Assembly: GCF_024339125.1 (NCBI RefSeq)
Contig: NZ_CP101417.1
Coordinates: 2,925,001 to 2,989,000, forward strand
Direction of reading: 5' to 3'
Origin: Xanthomonas hortorum
GTDB lineage: Bacteria; Pseudomonadota; Gammaproteobacteria; Xanthomonadales; Xanthomonadaceae
Length of the DNA stretch: 64,000 nt
The notes under the pieces were generated by a model, which saw only the letters and a program-made list of their open reading frames with translations, did no database searches and was not told the origin of the DNA. A program made the translations under genes and the position numbers. Positions 1-8,868 of this stretch are shown one piece after another (the first letter of the stretch is position 1; every line of letters begins with the position of its first letter).

Positions 1-234
1 GCTGGTAAACCAATGCTCCTTGAGCAGCCATTGCCCGCCTTCCAGGCGATACAGCACATCGGCAATCCACTGGTCGCCACCGGCGCCCATCAGCAGTGCG
101 CTGAGCAACAGCACACCCGTCAGCGGCATCCATAGATGGCGAACAAAAAAACGCGCCCGCACATCAGGGGCGATGCGCACCAGAACTGGCGCACGGACGG
201 GAAGCGTGCTCATCGGAATGTCGGTCTGTGTCAT
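1..234 (-). CDS. PAP2-type membrane phosphatase, N-terminal fragment (cut by window edge)
   Basis: Only the first 78 codons are present, starting from an ATG at 234; the rest lies beyond the window. The fragment has a short basic cytoplasmic leader, one hydrophobic segment (roughly residues 38-51, rich in Leu/Ala/Gly) and then the sequence GGDQWIADVLYRLEGGQW, typical of the first periplasmic loop of PAP2-superfamily lipid phosphatases in Xanthomonas. No catalytic motif is visible because the conserved part would be further on. It follows the GT39 glycosyltransferase on the same strand after a 77-bp gap, which supports a joint role in modifying lipid A or undecaprenyl-linked envelope lipids. 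The family call is inference from context plus fragment character. Confidence 0.5.
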   Translation of the reverse strand, partial: MTQTDIPMSTLPVRAPVLVRIAPDVRARFFVRHLWMPLTGVLLLSALLMGAGGDQWIADVLYRLEGGQWLLKEHWFTS

Positions 235-311
235 TGCCCGGCATCTTCGAAACCCGGATGTCGGAGAGCGGTCGGACCGGAGTTGCCCAGCCGTTAATCG
301 ACACCGAGCAT

Positions 312-2000
312 TCAGTCTGTATCGCCATCGCTACCGGTTTGTTCGGTGTCGGACGCAGTGGCGATGCAACCGGCGTGCCACGCGGTGCCCGGCACCAGTT
401 GCCATTGATTGCGATTGGATTCGCCGATATCGATGCGTTGCGCCGGAGCGATACACGCCGGTACAGCCTGTTTGAGCACGAATAACCAACGTTTCTCCGG
501 CGCGTTTGCAAGCCACGGACCGGCCTTGTCCCATTGCTGCTGCCAAGACGCCTTGAAGCCGAAGTCGGTCACTGCCCGATCCGCCTGCAGCATATTCTGC
601 TCGCGCCAGGCCAGCATGCCGAGCTCGGCATCCGGGCCGATGCGCTGACCGACGCGCTGCATCAAGCGCGCCGCCGAGCTATAGGGATCCAATGCCGGCA
701 TCAAACCCAGGCCATATACGATCCACAGCGCTGCGGTCACCACCACCACCGCAGTGCCGGCGCGTTTGCCGCGCGACCATGCGATCGCTGCCAGGCCGAC
801 CACGCCCAGGGCGATCAACCAGACACCCACCGACTGCATCGAGGCCAGATCCATTCCGCGCTTGAGCGCGGTGTTTTCCGCCCAATGCAGATGCAATGCG
901 ATCCCGATACCCAATACCAGTGCGGCCACCGCAAGCAGCAGCACATAGCCGGTCAGCAGCACGCGGATGCCGCGCTTGCGCAGTAGCCCGGCCAATAGCG
1001 GTGCGGCGGCAATACACAACGCCGGCAGCATCGGAAAGATATACACCTCACGCTTGCCCGGGCTGGCGCTGAAGAACACCAGCACCAACACGCTCCAGGC
1101 AAGCAGCAGCACATAGCGCGGATCGCCGCGCCGTAGTCGTCGCCACCAGGCCGGCAGCAACCAGGGCAACAACAGGCAGCCGGGCAACCACAGCGTGGCG
1201 ATCACCTGCAGGTAGTACCAGACCGGCTTCACGTGATGCCACGCGTGTGCGTAACGGGTGCCCGTCTGCTTGAACAACAACTCATGCGCGTACGCATGCA
1301 GCACCGGGTCGTTGCTTTGCAGTAGCGCGATGCAAAGCGGCCCCAGCCACACCGCAGTTCCGGCCAGAAACGCCGGCAGTACCAACAACCAGCTGCGCCC
1401 TGCCTGCGCACGTGCCGGCAACACACACCAGTGCTTGCGCGGCAACGCCATCCACGGCAGCAACAGCAGCAGTGGCAAAAAGCCCACGCCCTTGGTCACC
1501 GTTCCCACGCCGGCCGCGAACACTCCCAGCGTCCACGCACGCCAGTCCGGCCCGCGCAGCAGATGCCGCAGCATCCCCCACAACGACAGCGTGGTCAGCG
1601 CCACCAGCACCATGTCGATCTGCGCACGCTTGGCCATCAGGCCGAACTGCAGCACCGCAAACAACGCCAGTAGCGCATGGCGCGCCACGCGCCGATTCCA
1701 TAACCGCCGCGTCAGGTCCCAGGTCAGCCACAGCGTGGCCAGGGCCGCCAGCAGCGAAGGAAGTAAAAACGCGACGGGCCAGTGCGGCACCAGCTGATAA
1801 TTGGCGGCCTGCAACCACATGAACACCGGTGGTTTTTCGGCATACAGCTCGCTACCGCGATGCGGCAGCAGCCACTGACCGGTCTCGACCATGCCGCGTG
1901 CGGCCAGCACAAAGCGCGGCTCGTCCGGCGGATTGGGCTGACGTAAGCCAAGGCCGGCCAGCAGGCTGACAACGATCAGCGCCAGCGCAACCAGCAGCAT
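312..2000 (-). CDS. GT39/ArnT-like membrane glycosyltransferase
   Basis: This 562-residue protein is very hydrophobic with about 11-13 membrane segments. Near the N terminus it has PPDEPRFVLAARGMVETGQW followed by ELYAEKPP, the acidic periplasmic-loop signature (DE ... KPP) of the PMT/ArnT family that moves a sugar from a polyprenyl-phosphate donor to lipid A or a protein. ArnT itself is about 550 residues, so the length fits. The ATG at 2000 is chosen because the reading frame upstream of it is not hydrophobic and runs into the divergent response-regulator promoter; a GTG at 2038 is an alternative. It pairs with the downstream PAP2-like gene and faces a two-component system that could control both. 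The sugar and acceptor cannot be told from the sequence. Confidence 0.8.
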   Translation of the reverse strand: MLLVALALIVVSLLAGLGLRQPNPPDEPRFVLAARGMVETGQWLLPHRGSELYAEKPPVFMWLQAANYQLVPHWPVAFLLPSLLAALATLWLTWDLTRRLWNRRVARHALLALFAVLQFGLMAKRAQIDMVLVALTTLSLWGMLRHLLRGPDWRAWTLGVFAAGVGTVTKGVGFLPLLLLLPWMALPRKHWCVLPARAQAGRSWLLVLPAFLAGTAVWLGPLCIALLQSNDPVLHAYAHELLFKQTGTRYAHAWHHVKPVWYYLQVIATLWLPGCLLLPWLLPAWWRRLRRGDPRYVLLLAWSVLVLVFFSASPGKREVYIFPMLPALCIAAAPLLAGLLRKRGIRVLLTGYVLLLAVAALVLGIGIALHLHWAENTALKRGMDLASMQSVGVWLIALGVVGLAAIAWSRGKRAGTAVVVVTAALWIVYGLGLMPALDPYSSAARLMQRVGQRIGPDAELGMLAWREQNMLQADRAVTDFGFKASWQQQWDKAGPWLANAPEKRWLFVLKQAVPACIAPAQRIDIGESNRNQWQLVPGTAWHAGCIATASDTEQTGSDGDTD

Positions 2001-2181
2001 GCGTTGACGGGACACAGCGGCAGAGATGGCAGGCGACACGTGCACGCTCTGATGAAAGTGGCGGAACACTATCCGGCAAGCGGGTCGGAATTCTGTCGGA
2101 AGCACCGGTAACGGTTGCGTTTGGCCAGGCTCGGTTAGGATGCGCAAATCGCCCCTGCCGGGCCGCCCTGGAAACCTGCTC

Positions 2182-2898
2182 ATGCGGCTGCTGGTCATCG
2201 AAGACAACCGCAACATGGTTGCCAATCTGTTCGAGTATTTCGAAGCGCGTGGGCACACCCTGGACGCCGCGCCGGACGGCGTCACCGGCCTGCACCTGGC
2301 CACCACCCAGCATTACGACGCGCTGGTGCTGGACTGGATGATGCCGCGCATGGACGGCCCGGAAGTGCTGCGCCGCCTGCGCGAGCAGCACCAGTCCGAG
2401 TTGCCGGTGATCATGCTCACCGCGCGCGACGAGTTGCCCGACAAGATCGCCGGGTTCCGCGCCGGAGCCGACGACTATCTGACCAAGCCCTTCGCGCTGC
2501 CCGAACTGGAAGTGCGCATCGAGGCCTTGCTGGCGCGTGCGCATGGCCGTCGTCGCGGCAAGCTGCTGCAGGTGGCCGACCTGCGGCTGGATCTGTCCAC
2601 GCTGGAAGCCACCCGCGCCGGCCAGGCGCTGCATCTGTATCCGGCCTGCCGCAAGTTGCTGGAAGTGCTGATGCAGGCCAGCCCCGCCGCCGTCACCCGG
2701 CAGCGGCTGGAGCAATCGTTGTGGGCCGACGACCCGCCCGATGGCGACATGCTGCGCTCGCATATCTACGAATTGCGCCGCAGCGTGGACGGCCCGTTTG
2801 CGCAGAAGTTGATCCACACCTTGCCGCGGCTCGGCTACCGGCTGGCGGTGCTGGATGGCACCAGCGCGCTTGCCACAGGCGAATCCATCGATGGCTAA
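2182..2898 (+). CDS. OmpR-family response regulator (ColR/VgrR-like)
   Basis: The 238-residue protein has a receiver domain (residues 1-118) with acidic pair E7-D8, phospho-acceptor D51 in VLDWMMPRMDG and conserved K102 in DDYLTKPF. A winged-helix DNA-binding domain follows (about 125-225; LWADDPPDGDMLRSHIYELR). The ATG at 2182 gives the canonical MRLLVIEDN start; a longer frame back to 2140 is not needed. It overlaps the following sensor kinase by 8 bp, so the two are translated together. The combination with a short-periplasmic-loop kinase and neighbouring lipid-modification genes resembles ColRS (called VgrRS in Xanthomonas), which controls envelope and metal-stress genes. That orthology is inferred, not proven here. 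Confidence 0.85.
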   Translation: MRLLVIEDNRNMVANLFEYFEARGHTLDAAPDGVTGLHLATTQHYDALVLDWMMPRMDGPEVLRRLREQHQSELPVIMLTARDELPDKIAGFRAGADDYLTKPFALPELEVRIEALLARAHGRRRGKLLQVADLRLDLSTLEATRAGQALHLYPACRKLLEVLMQASPAAVTRQRLEQSLWADDPPDGDMLRSHIYELRRSVDGPFAQKLIHTLPRLGYRLAVLDGTSALATGESIDG

Positions 2899-4189
2899 GC
2901 AGCGACCGTTGGGCCGCCGCGTCCTGGTGTGGTTGTTCGGCTACACGTTGTTGATGACGCTGGCGGTGTTCGGCACCGCGCAGTATCTGCACGAGCGCGC
3001 CGAACACGGCGTCTGGCGCTCGCTGCTCAACTCCGAACTGGACAGCATTCTGGACCGCAGCGCGCAGGATCCGGGTTACCGCTGGCAGGATTCGGATACC
3101 TTGCGGCTGTACCGTGTCGATGACAGTGCGGCGCTGCCGCCGGTGTTGCGTACTTTGCATCCTGGCCTGCACGACGAGCTGGAAATCGCCGGCCGCCAGA
3201 GTGCTGTGATGGTGCGCGACACCGCGCAGGCCGGCCGCCTGGCGCTGGTGCTGGACATCACCGATTTCGAAGCGCTAGAAAAATTTCTCACCCGCTGGAT
3301 GCTCGCCGCGGGCATCGCGCTGATCAGCGTCACCTTGGTGATGGGTACCTATGCGATGGCGCGGCTGGTGCGGCCGCTGGTCGAGCTGGCACGCGATATC
3401 GGCGCGCTGCGCCCGGAGCGGCGCGCGCAACGTATCGCCGTGGGCCCGCAGGGCAGTGCCGAGCTGTACGTCATCGCCGATGCGCTCAACGATTATCTCG
3501 AGCGCAACGGCCAGTTCGTGGAGCGCGAACGCGCCTTCATCGACAGCGCCAGCCATGAGTTGCGCACCCCGATCGCGGTGATCGGCAACGCCGCCGAACT
3601 GGCGCTGGAACAGCCCGGTACACCGCCTGCGGTGCGTCATCAGCTTGAGCGCATCGCGCATACCAGCGGTGCGGTGGAGCAGCTGATCACCTTGTTGCTG
3701 GTGCTGGCCAAGGACCCCGGGCGGCTGAGCTGCGGCAACGACACGCTGCGCCTGGATCAGCTATTGCCTGAGATCGTCGCCGACCACGCGCATCTATGCG
3801 CCGACAAGGATCTGCTGGTGCTCATCGACCCACTGCCGCCGTGCAGCCTGACCGCGCCGGTAGCCATCGTGCAGACCGCCATCGGCAACCTGCTGCGCAA
3901 CGCGATCGAAAACAGCGACCGCGGCATCATCCGCGTCTCGCTCTCTCCACCGGGCGTGGTGCGCATCGCCGACCCGGGCCATGGCATGACGCCGGAAGAA
4001 ATCAGTGCCATCTATGCGCGGCTGGCACGCGGCAATGCACGCCAGGGCAACGGCATCGGGCTGGAGTTGATCGGGCGCCTATGCGAGCACCTGGGCTGGC
4101 ATCTGCATCTGGATTCCAGCGCAGGGCAGGGCACGGTGGCGACGCTGGATCTGTCCGGCTCGACGATTGCGACCGGGCTACAGGGATAA
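2891..4189 (+). CDS. Sensor histidine kinase (ColS/VgrS-like)
   Basis: This 432-residue inner-membrane kinase has TM1 at about 11-31, a periplasmic stretch of about 100 residues, TM2 at 135-157, a HAMP-like linker, the H-box FIDSASHELRTPIAVIGNA with H222, and a C-terminal ATPase domain (N-box around LLRNAIENS, G-boxes IADPGHGM and GNGIGLELI). The periplasmic part opens with HERAEHG, which contains an ExxE motif (E35-R-A-E38). ExxE is the reported iron/zinc-sensing motif of ColS/VgrS, so metal sensing is a reasonable inference. The start codon lies inside the end of the response-regulator gene. It is followed by a short convergent gap to the metallopeptidase-like gene. Confidence 0.85.
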   Translation: MAKQRPLGRRVLVWLFGYTLLMTLAVFGTAQYLHERAEHGVWRSLLNSELDSILDRSAQDPGYRWQDSDTLRLYRVDDSAALPPVLRTLHPGLHDELEIAGRQSAVMVRDTAQAGRLALVLDITDFEALEKFLTRWMLAAGIALISVTLVMGTYAMARLVRPLVELARDIGALRPERRAQRIAVGPQGSAELYVIADALNDYLERNGQFVERERAFIDSASHELRTPIAVIGNAAELALEQPGTPPAVRHQLERIAHTSGAVEQLITLLLVLAKDPGRLSCGNDTLRLDQLLPEIVADHAHLCADKDLLVLIDPLPPCSLTAPVAIVQTAIGNLLRNAIENSDRGIIRVSLSPPGVVRIADPGHGMTPEEISAIYARLARGNARQGNGIGLELIGRLCEHLGWHLHLDSSAGQGTVATLDLSGSTIATGLQG

Positions 4190-4359
4190 ATAGTCGCGAT
4201 GCGTGTTGTGCGCGTAGCGCTCATCGCATCGGCGGCCGTGCGCGTGCTGCTGAGTGCCGCTCGATCGAGAGAAAAACTGCATGACGAACCACGCTGCATC
4301 GCCGACTACGTCAGTAGCGTGAATCGCGAATCCGCAGTTTTATCAAGACCGCGCAGCAC

Positions 4360-4863
4360 TTAAGCCGGCAACAACCCGCGCTCGCTCAACCAGCGATGCG
4401 CGTTCTCCGCATCCTGCTCGAACCATGCACGCGTGGATCCCAGCCGGTACGTATAGCCCCAGGTATCCATATCGGTCATCAGGCGCGCGCTGCCCACACC
4501 GGGCAACTGATCGGCCAGCAGGATCTGCAGATAACAGGTCGCGTCTTCTTCATCCACCGAATCGGTAGCATCGGTATGCACGGCGGCACGCTTGTCTGCC
4601 GGCAACACGATCAGATGCCCGGCCTCATGCAGCAGCGAATGCACTGGCGTGTCGTCGCGCACGTAGACATCGCAACCGATAATGCCGGCCTCCGGCTCGC
4701 CCCAGAAACTGCCCGGTATCGGCGCGCCGACGTCCACGCGATGCAGGCGCAGGCCATAACGTGCGAGCAGCGCGGCGGGTGCGTCCAGGCCGATATCGGC
4801 CACACACATTACAGTGGCAGATTGGGATTCGGAGTCGAATGCGGAAGAAGAATCGATGGTCAC
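4360..4863 (-). CDS. Small HEAGH zinc-metallopeptidase-like protein, function unknown
   Basis: The 167-residue soluble protein contains LLHEAGHLIVLP, a textbook HExxH zinc site (residues 79-83) within a predicted helix. It is followed about 20 residues later by DSVDEEDATCYLQILLAD, where E105 or E106 could supply the third zinc ligand as in gluzincin-like folds. There is no signal peptide or membrane segment, so it is probably cytoplasmic. I do not recognise a named family. The start is a GTG at 4863 without a clear ribosome-binding site; an in-frame ATG at 4809 would remove only a poorly structured N terminus. It lies just beyond the min-operon terminator and is probably transcribed separately. 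Confidence 0.65.
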   Translation of the reverse strand: MTIDSSSAFDSESQSATVMCVADIGLDAPAALLARYGLRLHRVDVGAPIPGSFWGEPEAGIIGCDVYVRDDTPVHSLLHEAGHLIVLPADKRAAVHTDATDSVDEEDATCYLQILLADQLPGVGSARLMTDMDTWGYTYRLGSTRAWFEQDAENAHRWLSERGLLPA

Positions 4864-4890
4864 GCGGGAGAGCTCGCGGTCGGGTCACAC

Positions 4891-4922
4891 GTTAAAACGG
4901 CACCGTGCAAACACGGTGCCGT
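4891..4922 (-). terminator. Intrinsic terminator of the min operon
   Basis: An 11-bp perfect stem (4897-4907 with 4912-4922) with a 4-nt loop is followed, read on the minus strand, by TTTT. It sits 75 bp after the minE stop and before the next minus-strand gene, so it should end the GNAT-minCDE transcript. Confidence 0.8.
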
Positions 4923-4996
4923 CCAGAGGATGTGGAGTGGCTAACACAACGTCGCGAGCAGCCTGGCGGTGATCGCAGTCGTTTTGCCAGCCACTC

Positions 4997-5254
4997 TTAC
5001 TTGTCGCCGTCTTCCGGCAACGCGACCGAGATATCCAGCACGTCGTGTTCGCCGTCCTTGACCAGATCAACCCGCACCGCATCGGCATCGATGTTGACGT
5101 ACTTCTTGATCACTTCCAGCAATTCGCGCTGCAGCAGTGGCAGGTAGTCCGGACCTCCGCGATGGTTGCGCTCCTGCGCAATGATGATCTGCAGGCGGTT
5201 TTTGGCCGTCTCGGCGGTGTTCTTCTTGCTCTTGAGAAAATCGAGCAGGCCCAT
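4997..5254 (-). CDS. minE: Cell division topological specificity factor MinE
   Basis: The 85-residue protein has the typical MinE length and layout. An N-terminal membrane-binding amphipathic helix ([20 protein letters not shown]) leads into the MinD-activating segment [10 protein letters not shown], then the dimerisation domain ending in VALPEDGDK. MinE stimulates MinD ATPase activity and drives the pole-to-pole oscillation that confines MinC to the poles. Its ATG lies 2 bp after the minD stop, and it is the last gene of the operon, followed by a strong terminator. Confidence 0.97.
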   Translation of the reverse strand: MGLLDFLKSKKNTAETAKNRLQIIIAQERNHRGGPDYLPLLQRELLEVIKKYVNIDADAVRVDLVKDGEHDVLDISVALPEDGDK

Positions 5255-5256
5255 GC

Positions 5257-6066
5257 TTACCCTCCGAACAGCTTGCTGAAGAAGCCTTTCTTCTCCACGG
5301 ATGTGAATCGCATCGGGCGGTCTTCGCCCATGATGCGGGCGACCGCGTCGTCGTACGCCATGCCGGCCGGCGACTCGGCATCCAGGATCACCGGCTCGCC
5401 CTTGTTGGAAGCGTTGAGCACATCGCCGGATTCGGGAATGATGCCGATGGCCTTGAGGCCGAGCACTTCTTCCACGTCGGTGATGCTGAGCATTTCGCCA
5501 CCTTCCACGCGGCCCGGGCTGTAGCGGGTCAGCAGCAGGAACGCAGGAACGGTCTTGCCTTCCTCGGCCTTGCGGGTCTTGGAATCGAGCAGGCCGATGA
5601 TGCGGTCGGAGTCGCGCACCGAAGACACTTCCGGGTTGACCACCACCACCGCGCGGTCGGCAAAATACATCGCCAGGAACGCGCCTTTTTCGATGCCGGC
5701 CGGCGAATCGCAGACGATGTACTCGAAGCCGTCGGCAACCAGATCCTTGAGCACCTTCTCCACGCCTTCCTGGGTCAGCGCATCCTTGTCGCGGGTCTGC
5801 GAGGCAGCCAGCACGTACAGGTTGTCGAAGCGCTTGTCCTTGATCAGCGACTGCTTGAGCGTGGCTTCGCCATGCACGACGTTGACGAAGTCGTACACCA
5901 CGCGCCGCTCGCAGCCCATGATCAGGTCCAGGTTGCGCAGACCGACGTCGAAGTCGATGACGGCGACCTTCTTGCCGCGCTTTGCCAGCCCGCAGGCCAG
6001 GCTCGCGCTGGTGGTGGTCTTGCCGACGCCGCCCTTGCCGGAGGTGACTACGATGATTTCAGCCAA
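5257..6066 (-). CDS. minD: Septum site-determining ATPase MinD
   Basis: This 269-residue ParA/MinD-type ATPase has the deviant Walker A motif [10 protein letters not shown] (from residue 9), the switch region with [14 protein letters not shown], and a C-terminal amphipathic membrane-targeting helix ([14 protein letters not shown]). MinD-ATP binds the membrane, recruits MinC and is released by MinE. Translation appears to start at a TTG (6066), the codon that gives the family-standard [13 protein letters not shown], with GGAG about 8 nt upstream. It lies between minC (36-bp gap) and minE (2-bp gap). Confidence 0.97.
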   Translation of the reverse strand: MAEIIVVTSGKGGVGKTTTSASLACGLAKRGKKVAVIDFDVGLRNLDLIMGCERRVVYDFVNVVHGEATLKQSLIKDKRFDNLYVLAASQTRDKDALTQEGVEKVLKDLVADGFEYIVCDSPAGIEKGAFLAMYFADRAVVVVNPEVSSVRDSDRIIGLLDSKTRKAEEGKTVPAFLLLTRYSPGRVEGGEMLSITDVEEVLGLKAIGIIPESGDVLNASNKGEPVILDAESPAGMAYDDAVARIMGEDRPMRFTSVEKKGFFSKLFGG

Positions 6067-6102
6067 AGGATTTCTCCGAAATATTTCAGTGGTTGGGCTG
6101 CG

Positions 6103-6849
6103 TCAGTCCAGCGCAGCGATCTTGATCTGATCCTGCTCCAGCCAGACCTGGACGGCCTTGCCACGCAGTTCCATGGGGACATCGTCCAGCACCTTGTAGT
6201 GGCCAGCGATGGCGACCAGTTCGGCGTGGAAATCGCGGCAGAAGATGCGCGCGTCGGTATTGCCTTGCGCACCGGCCAACGCGCGGCCACGCAGGGTACC
6301 GTAGATATGGATGCTGCCGTCGGCGATCACCTCGGCGCCGGCACCCACCGTACTGAGTACGGTCAGGTCGCAGTTCTCCGCATACAGCTGCTGGCCCGAA
6401 CGCACTGCGTTGCGTTGCATGCGGCCAGGTGCCGGGCGCACGACAGGCGCTGCGGGTTCGGCGCGTGCAGGTGGCGGCGGCGGAGGCGGTGGGCTCACCG
6501 CAGTGGGTTCGTATTGCGCACGGAACTTGGCCAGCAGCGGCACGCCGAGCTGTTGCGACAGCAGATCGATCTCGCTGGTGCCGTAGGCCAATGCAACCGG
6601 CAGCACGCCGGCCGCACGCAGACCATCCAGCAGCGCCTTGGCGGTGGTCACGTCGGGCAATTGCGACAGCCCACCGAAATCCAGGATCACCGCCGCACGC
6701 CCGAACAACTTGGGCGCGCGGGTCACCCGTTCCTGCATCTCGCGCAGCAGGCGCGGCACATCCAGCGTGCGCACGCGCAGATTGGCGATGCCCACCTGGC
6801 CGATCTTCAGTTCGCCGGCTTGTTCAAAATCCACATTCACGCTCGCCAC
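6103..6849 (-). CDS. minC: Septum formation inhibitor MinC
   Basis: The 248-residue protein has the N-terminal FtsZ-antagonising domain (about 1-110) and the C-terminal beta-helical MinD-binding dimer domain (about 146-245, with DLTVLSTVGAGAEVIADG and the RGRALAG turn). They are joined by a Pro/Ala linker that includes eight consecutive prolines near residues 120-127. The start is a GTG at 6849 preceded by GGAG with 7-nt spacing. Only 3 bp separate it from the upstream acetyltransferase stop, so it is probably co-transcribed with that gene as well as with minD and minE. Confidence 0.96.
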   Translation of the reverse strand: MASVNVDFEQAGELKIGQVGIANLRVRTLDVPRLLREMQERVTRAPKLFGRAAVILDFGGLSQLPDVTTAKALLDGLRAAGVLPVALAYGTSEIDLLSQQLGVPLLAKFRAQYEPTAVSPPPPPPPPARAEPAAPVVRPAPGRMQRNAVRSGQQLYAENCDLTVLSTVGAGAEVIADGSIHIYGTLRGRALAGAQGNTDARIFCRDFHAELVAIAGHYKVLDDVPMELRGKAVQVWLEQDQIKIAALD

Positions 6850-6852
6850 GCC

Positions 6853-7452
6853 TCAGCTCCCCGTCGATGCGTTGTCGGTGGTGGCGGCATGACGCGGCCG
6901 GCCGACCCACGGCAACTGCTCGGGCAACTTGCCGCCATAGGTCTCCTTGACCCACGGATAGCTGCACATGTCTTTCATCAGCATGCTGGCGCGCACTTCC
7001 ACATCGGCCATGGTGTTCTGGCCGACCTCGCGGAAGCCGAAGCTGCCATGGAACAACAACGCCGCATCGGCGCCATGGTCCAGGAACACCTCGCAGGCCA
7101 GTTGCGGGTAGCGCAACTCGGTGTAGCTCTGCACATCGGCATAGAACGCACGCCCGACGCCACCACCGCGACGGCGGCTGGCGACCACGATGCGGTCGAT
7201 GTAGAAAAATTCCGGATGACGGTCCCGGAACCAGGCGAAATTGCTGCTGTCATGCGCACTGCCGCTACCGAACCCGACCAGAAACCCGGCCAGGTTGCCG
7301 TCGCGCTCGGCGACGCGGAAATATTCGGCCTGCTCGTAGAAGCGCTGCAGCTTGTTTGGATCCAGCGGCAGGATTGCCAGTCCGGCATTGTTGTTCAGGG
7401 CCAGGACGGAATCGAGCTCGTGCTCGCGCACGTCGCGGATAACGATCGACAT
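6853..7452 (-). CDS. GNAT-family N-acetyltransferase, first gene of the min operon
   Basis: The 199-residue protein begins MSIVIRDVREHELDSVLALNN and carries the GNAT acetyl-CoA loop as VVASRRRGGGVGRAFYADV (R/Q-x-x-G-x-G/A type) in the middle, followed by a terminal strand and helix. Substrate is unknown; the DHGADAALLFHGSFGF segment resembles the conserved region of GNAT proteins acting on small molecules. The ATG at 7452 is the first good start after a non-coding stretch. Because minC begins 3 bp after its stop, the gene probably shares the min promoter, an arrangement worth noting because no link between this enzyme and division is established. Confidence 0.88.
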   Translation of the reverse strand: MSIVIRDVREHELDSVLALNNNAGLAILPLDPNKLQRFYEQAEYFRVAERDGNLAGFLVGFGSGSAHDSSNFAWFRDRHPEFFYIDRIVVASRRRGGGVGRAFYADVQSYTELRYPQLACEVFLDHGADAALLFHGSFGFREVGQNTMADVEVRASMLMKDMCSYPWVKETYGGKLPEQLPWVGRPRHAATTDNASTGS

Positions 7453-7671
7453 TGGGACTCCGTGGGGTAACGCTCTCGACCCGAAATCGGATCTGCGTCG
7501 GATTATTACATGCGTGGCCTGAAGCGGCGACCCGGCATGCGCGCTCCGCAGGGCATGCGGACGAGAAGGCTGCAGCGGCGCGCCGATGTCGGAGTGCAAC
7601 TTGTTGCCAACGCGCCGATGCATGACTTCCGGCAAGAGGGCAGGGCCGCGCGTTACGCCTAAGATGCGTAC

Positions 7672-8868
7672 ATGTTGGGATACCTCAGTCATACGCGCGT
7701 CCTGCGCTTCGCCGGCCTGTTCACCTGGGCGATGATCGCCATGCCGTTGGTGTACACCTACTGGCCGGTTGCCGAAGAGGGCGACCACCGCAGTGTGGCC
7801 GAAGCCCTGCTGATGTCGGGCTTCTTCGTCGGCTTCGGCGCCAGCTACTTCTGGTTGACCCGCGGTTTGAACAGTGGCGGCCACGCGCACTGGTACGACC
7901 GGCTGATTCTGCTGCTGCTCACCATCTTCGCGCTGGCGGTCAGCTATCTGAGCGGAACCGGGCTGGGCAGCATCCTGATGATGGTGGCGGCCGGGGTGAT
8001 CCCGTGGCTGCTGCCGCTGCGCATCGGGGTGGCCTGGCTGGTGCTCAGCCAGCTGGCGGTGCTGCCGGTGTTCTACTACCTGCGCCCGGACTTCACCCTG
8101 TTCGCCGCGCTGATGCAGTCGCTGTTGTACGGCGGCTTTTCGATGTTCATCTTCGTGACCAGCCTGGTCGCGCGCCAGCAGACCGATGCGCGCGAAGAAC
8201 AGCGCCGGCTCAATGCCGAACTGCGCGCCACCCGCGCGCTGCTGGCCGAAAGCGCCCGCATCAACGAGCGCACCCGCATCTCGCGCGAGCTGCACGACCT
8301 GCTCGGCCACCACCTCACCGCGCTGAGCCTGAATCTGGAGGTGGCCGGCCACATCACCGAGGGCCAGGCCCAGGAACACGTGCGCCAGGCGCATACGCTG
8401 GCCAAGCTGCTGCTCACCGACGTGCGCGAAGCGGTCAGCCACCTGCGCGACAGCGGCGCCATCGATCTGGAAGCGGCCTTGCGCCCGCTGGTGACCCAGG
8501 TGCCCTCACTGGACATCCATCTGGACATCGCCCAGCCGCTGACCCTGGACGACCCCGAGCGCGCCCACGTGCTGCTGCGCTGTACCCAGGAAATCATCAC
8601 CAATGCGGTGCGCCATGCCGGTGCGCGCAACCTGTGGATCCAGGTGCGCCGCGATGCCGACACCGTGCTGATCGACGCCCGCGACGACGGCCACGGCGCC
8701 GACACCGTGGCGCCCGGCAACGGGTTGCGCGGCATGCGCGAACGCCTGAACCAGTATGGTGGCCAGCTCGAGATTCAAACCCGGCGGGGTGACGGCTTCG
8801 GCCTGCGCATCTCCGTTCCAGGCGCGCCGGCACTGATGCCTGCGGCCGTGACCCAAGGAGTGTTCTAG
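7672..8868 (+). CDS. NarL-type (DesK-like) sensor histidine kinase
   Basis: The 398-residue kinase has five or six N-terminal membrane helices (residues 12-165) and no large extracytoplasmic domain, then a coiled linker. The HisKA_3 box RTRISRELHDLLGHHLTALS has phospho-acceptor H208. The short HATPase domain has IITNAVRHAGA as N-box and DDGHG with GNGLRGMRERL as G-boxes. This layout matches the DesK/YxjM class, which senses changes within or near the membrane such as fluidity or envelope stress. Its TAG stop directly abuts the ATG of the response-regulator gene, so the pair forms one operon. The real stimulus is unknown. Confidence 0.9.
   Translation: MLGYLSHTRVLRFAGLFTWAMIAMPLVYTYWPVAEEGDHRSVAEALLMSGFFVGFGASYFWLTRGLNSGGHAHWYDRLILLLLTIFALAVSYLSGTGLGSILMMVAAGVIPWLLPLRIGVAWLVLSQLAVLPVFYYLRPDFTLFAALMQSLLYGGFSMFIFVTSLVARQQTDAREEQRRLNAELRATRALLAESARINERTRISRELHDLLGHHLTALSLNLEVAGHITEGQAQEHVRQAHTLAKLLLTDVREAVSHLRDSGAIDLEAALRPLVTQVPSLDIHLDIAQPLTLDDPERAHVLLRCTQEIITNAVRHAGARNLWIQVRRDADTVLIDARDDGHGADTVAPGNGLRGMRERLNQYGGQLEIQTRRGDGFGLRISVPGAPALMPAAVTQGVF

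Noticed and set aside
5872..7470. 532-codon open frame on the plus strand
   Set aside because: It is antisense to minD, minC and the GNAT gene, all of which are well supported.
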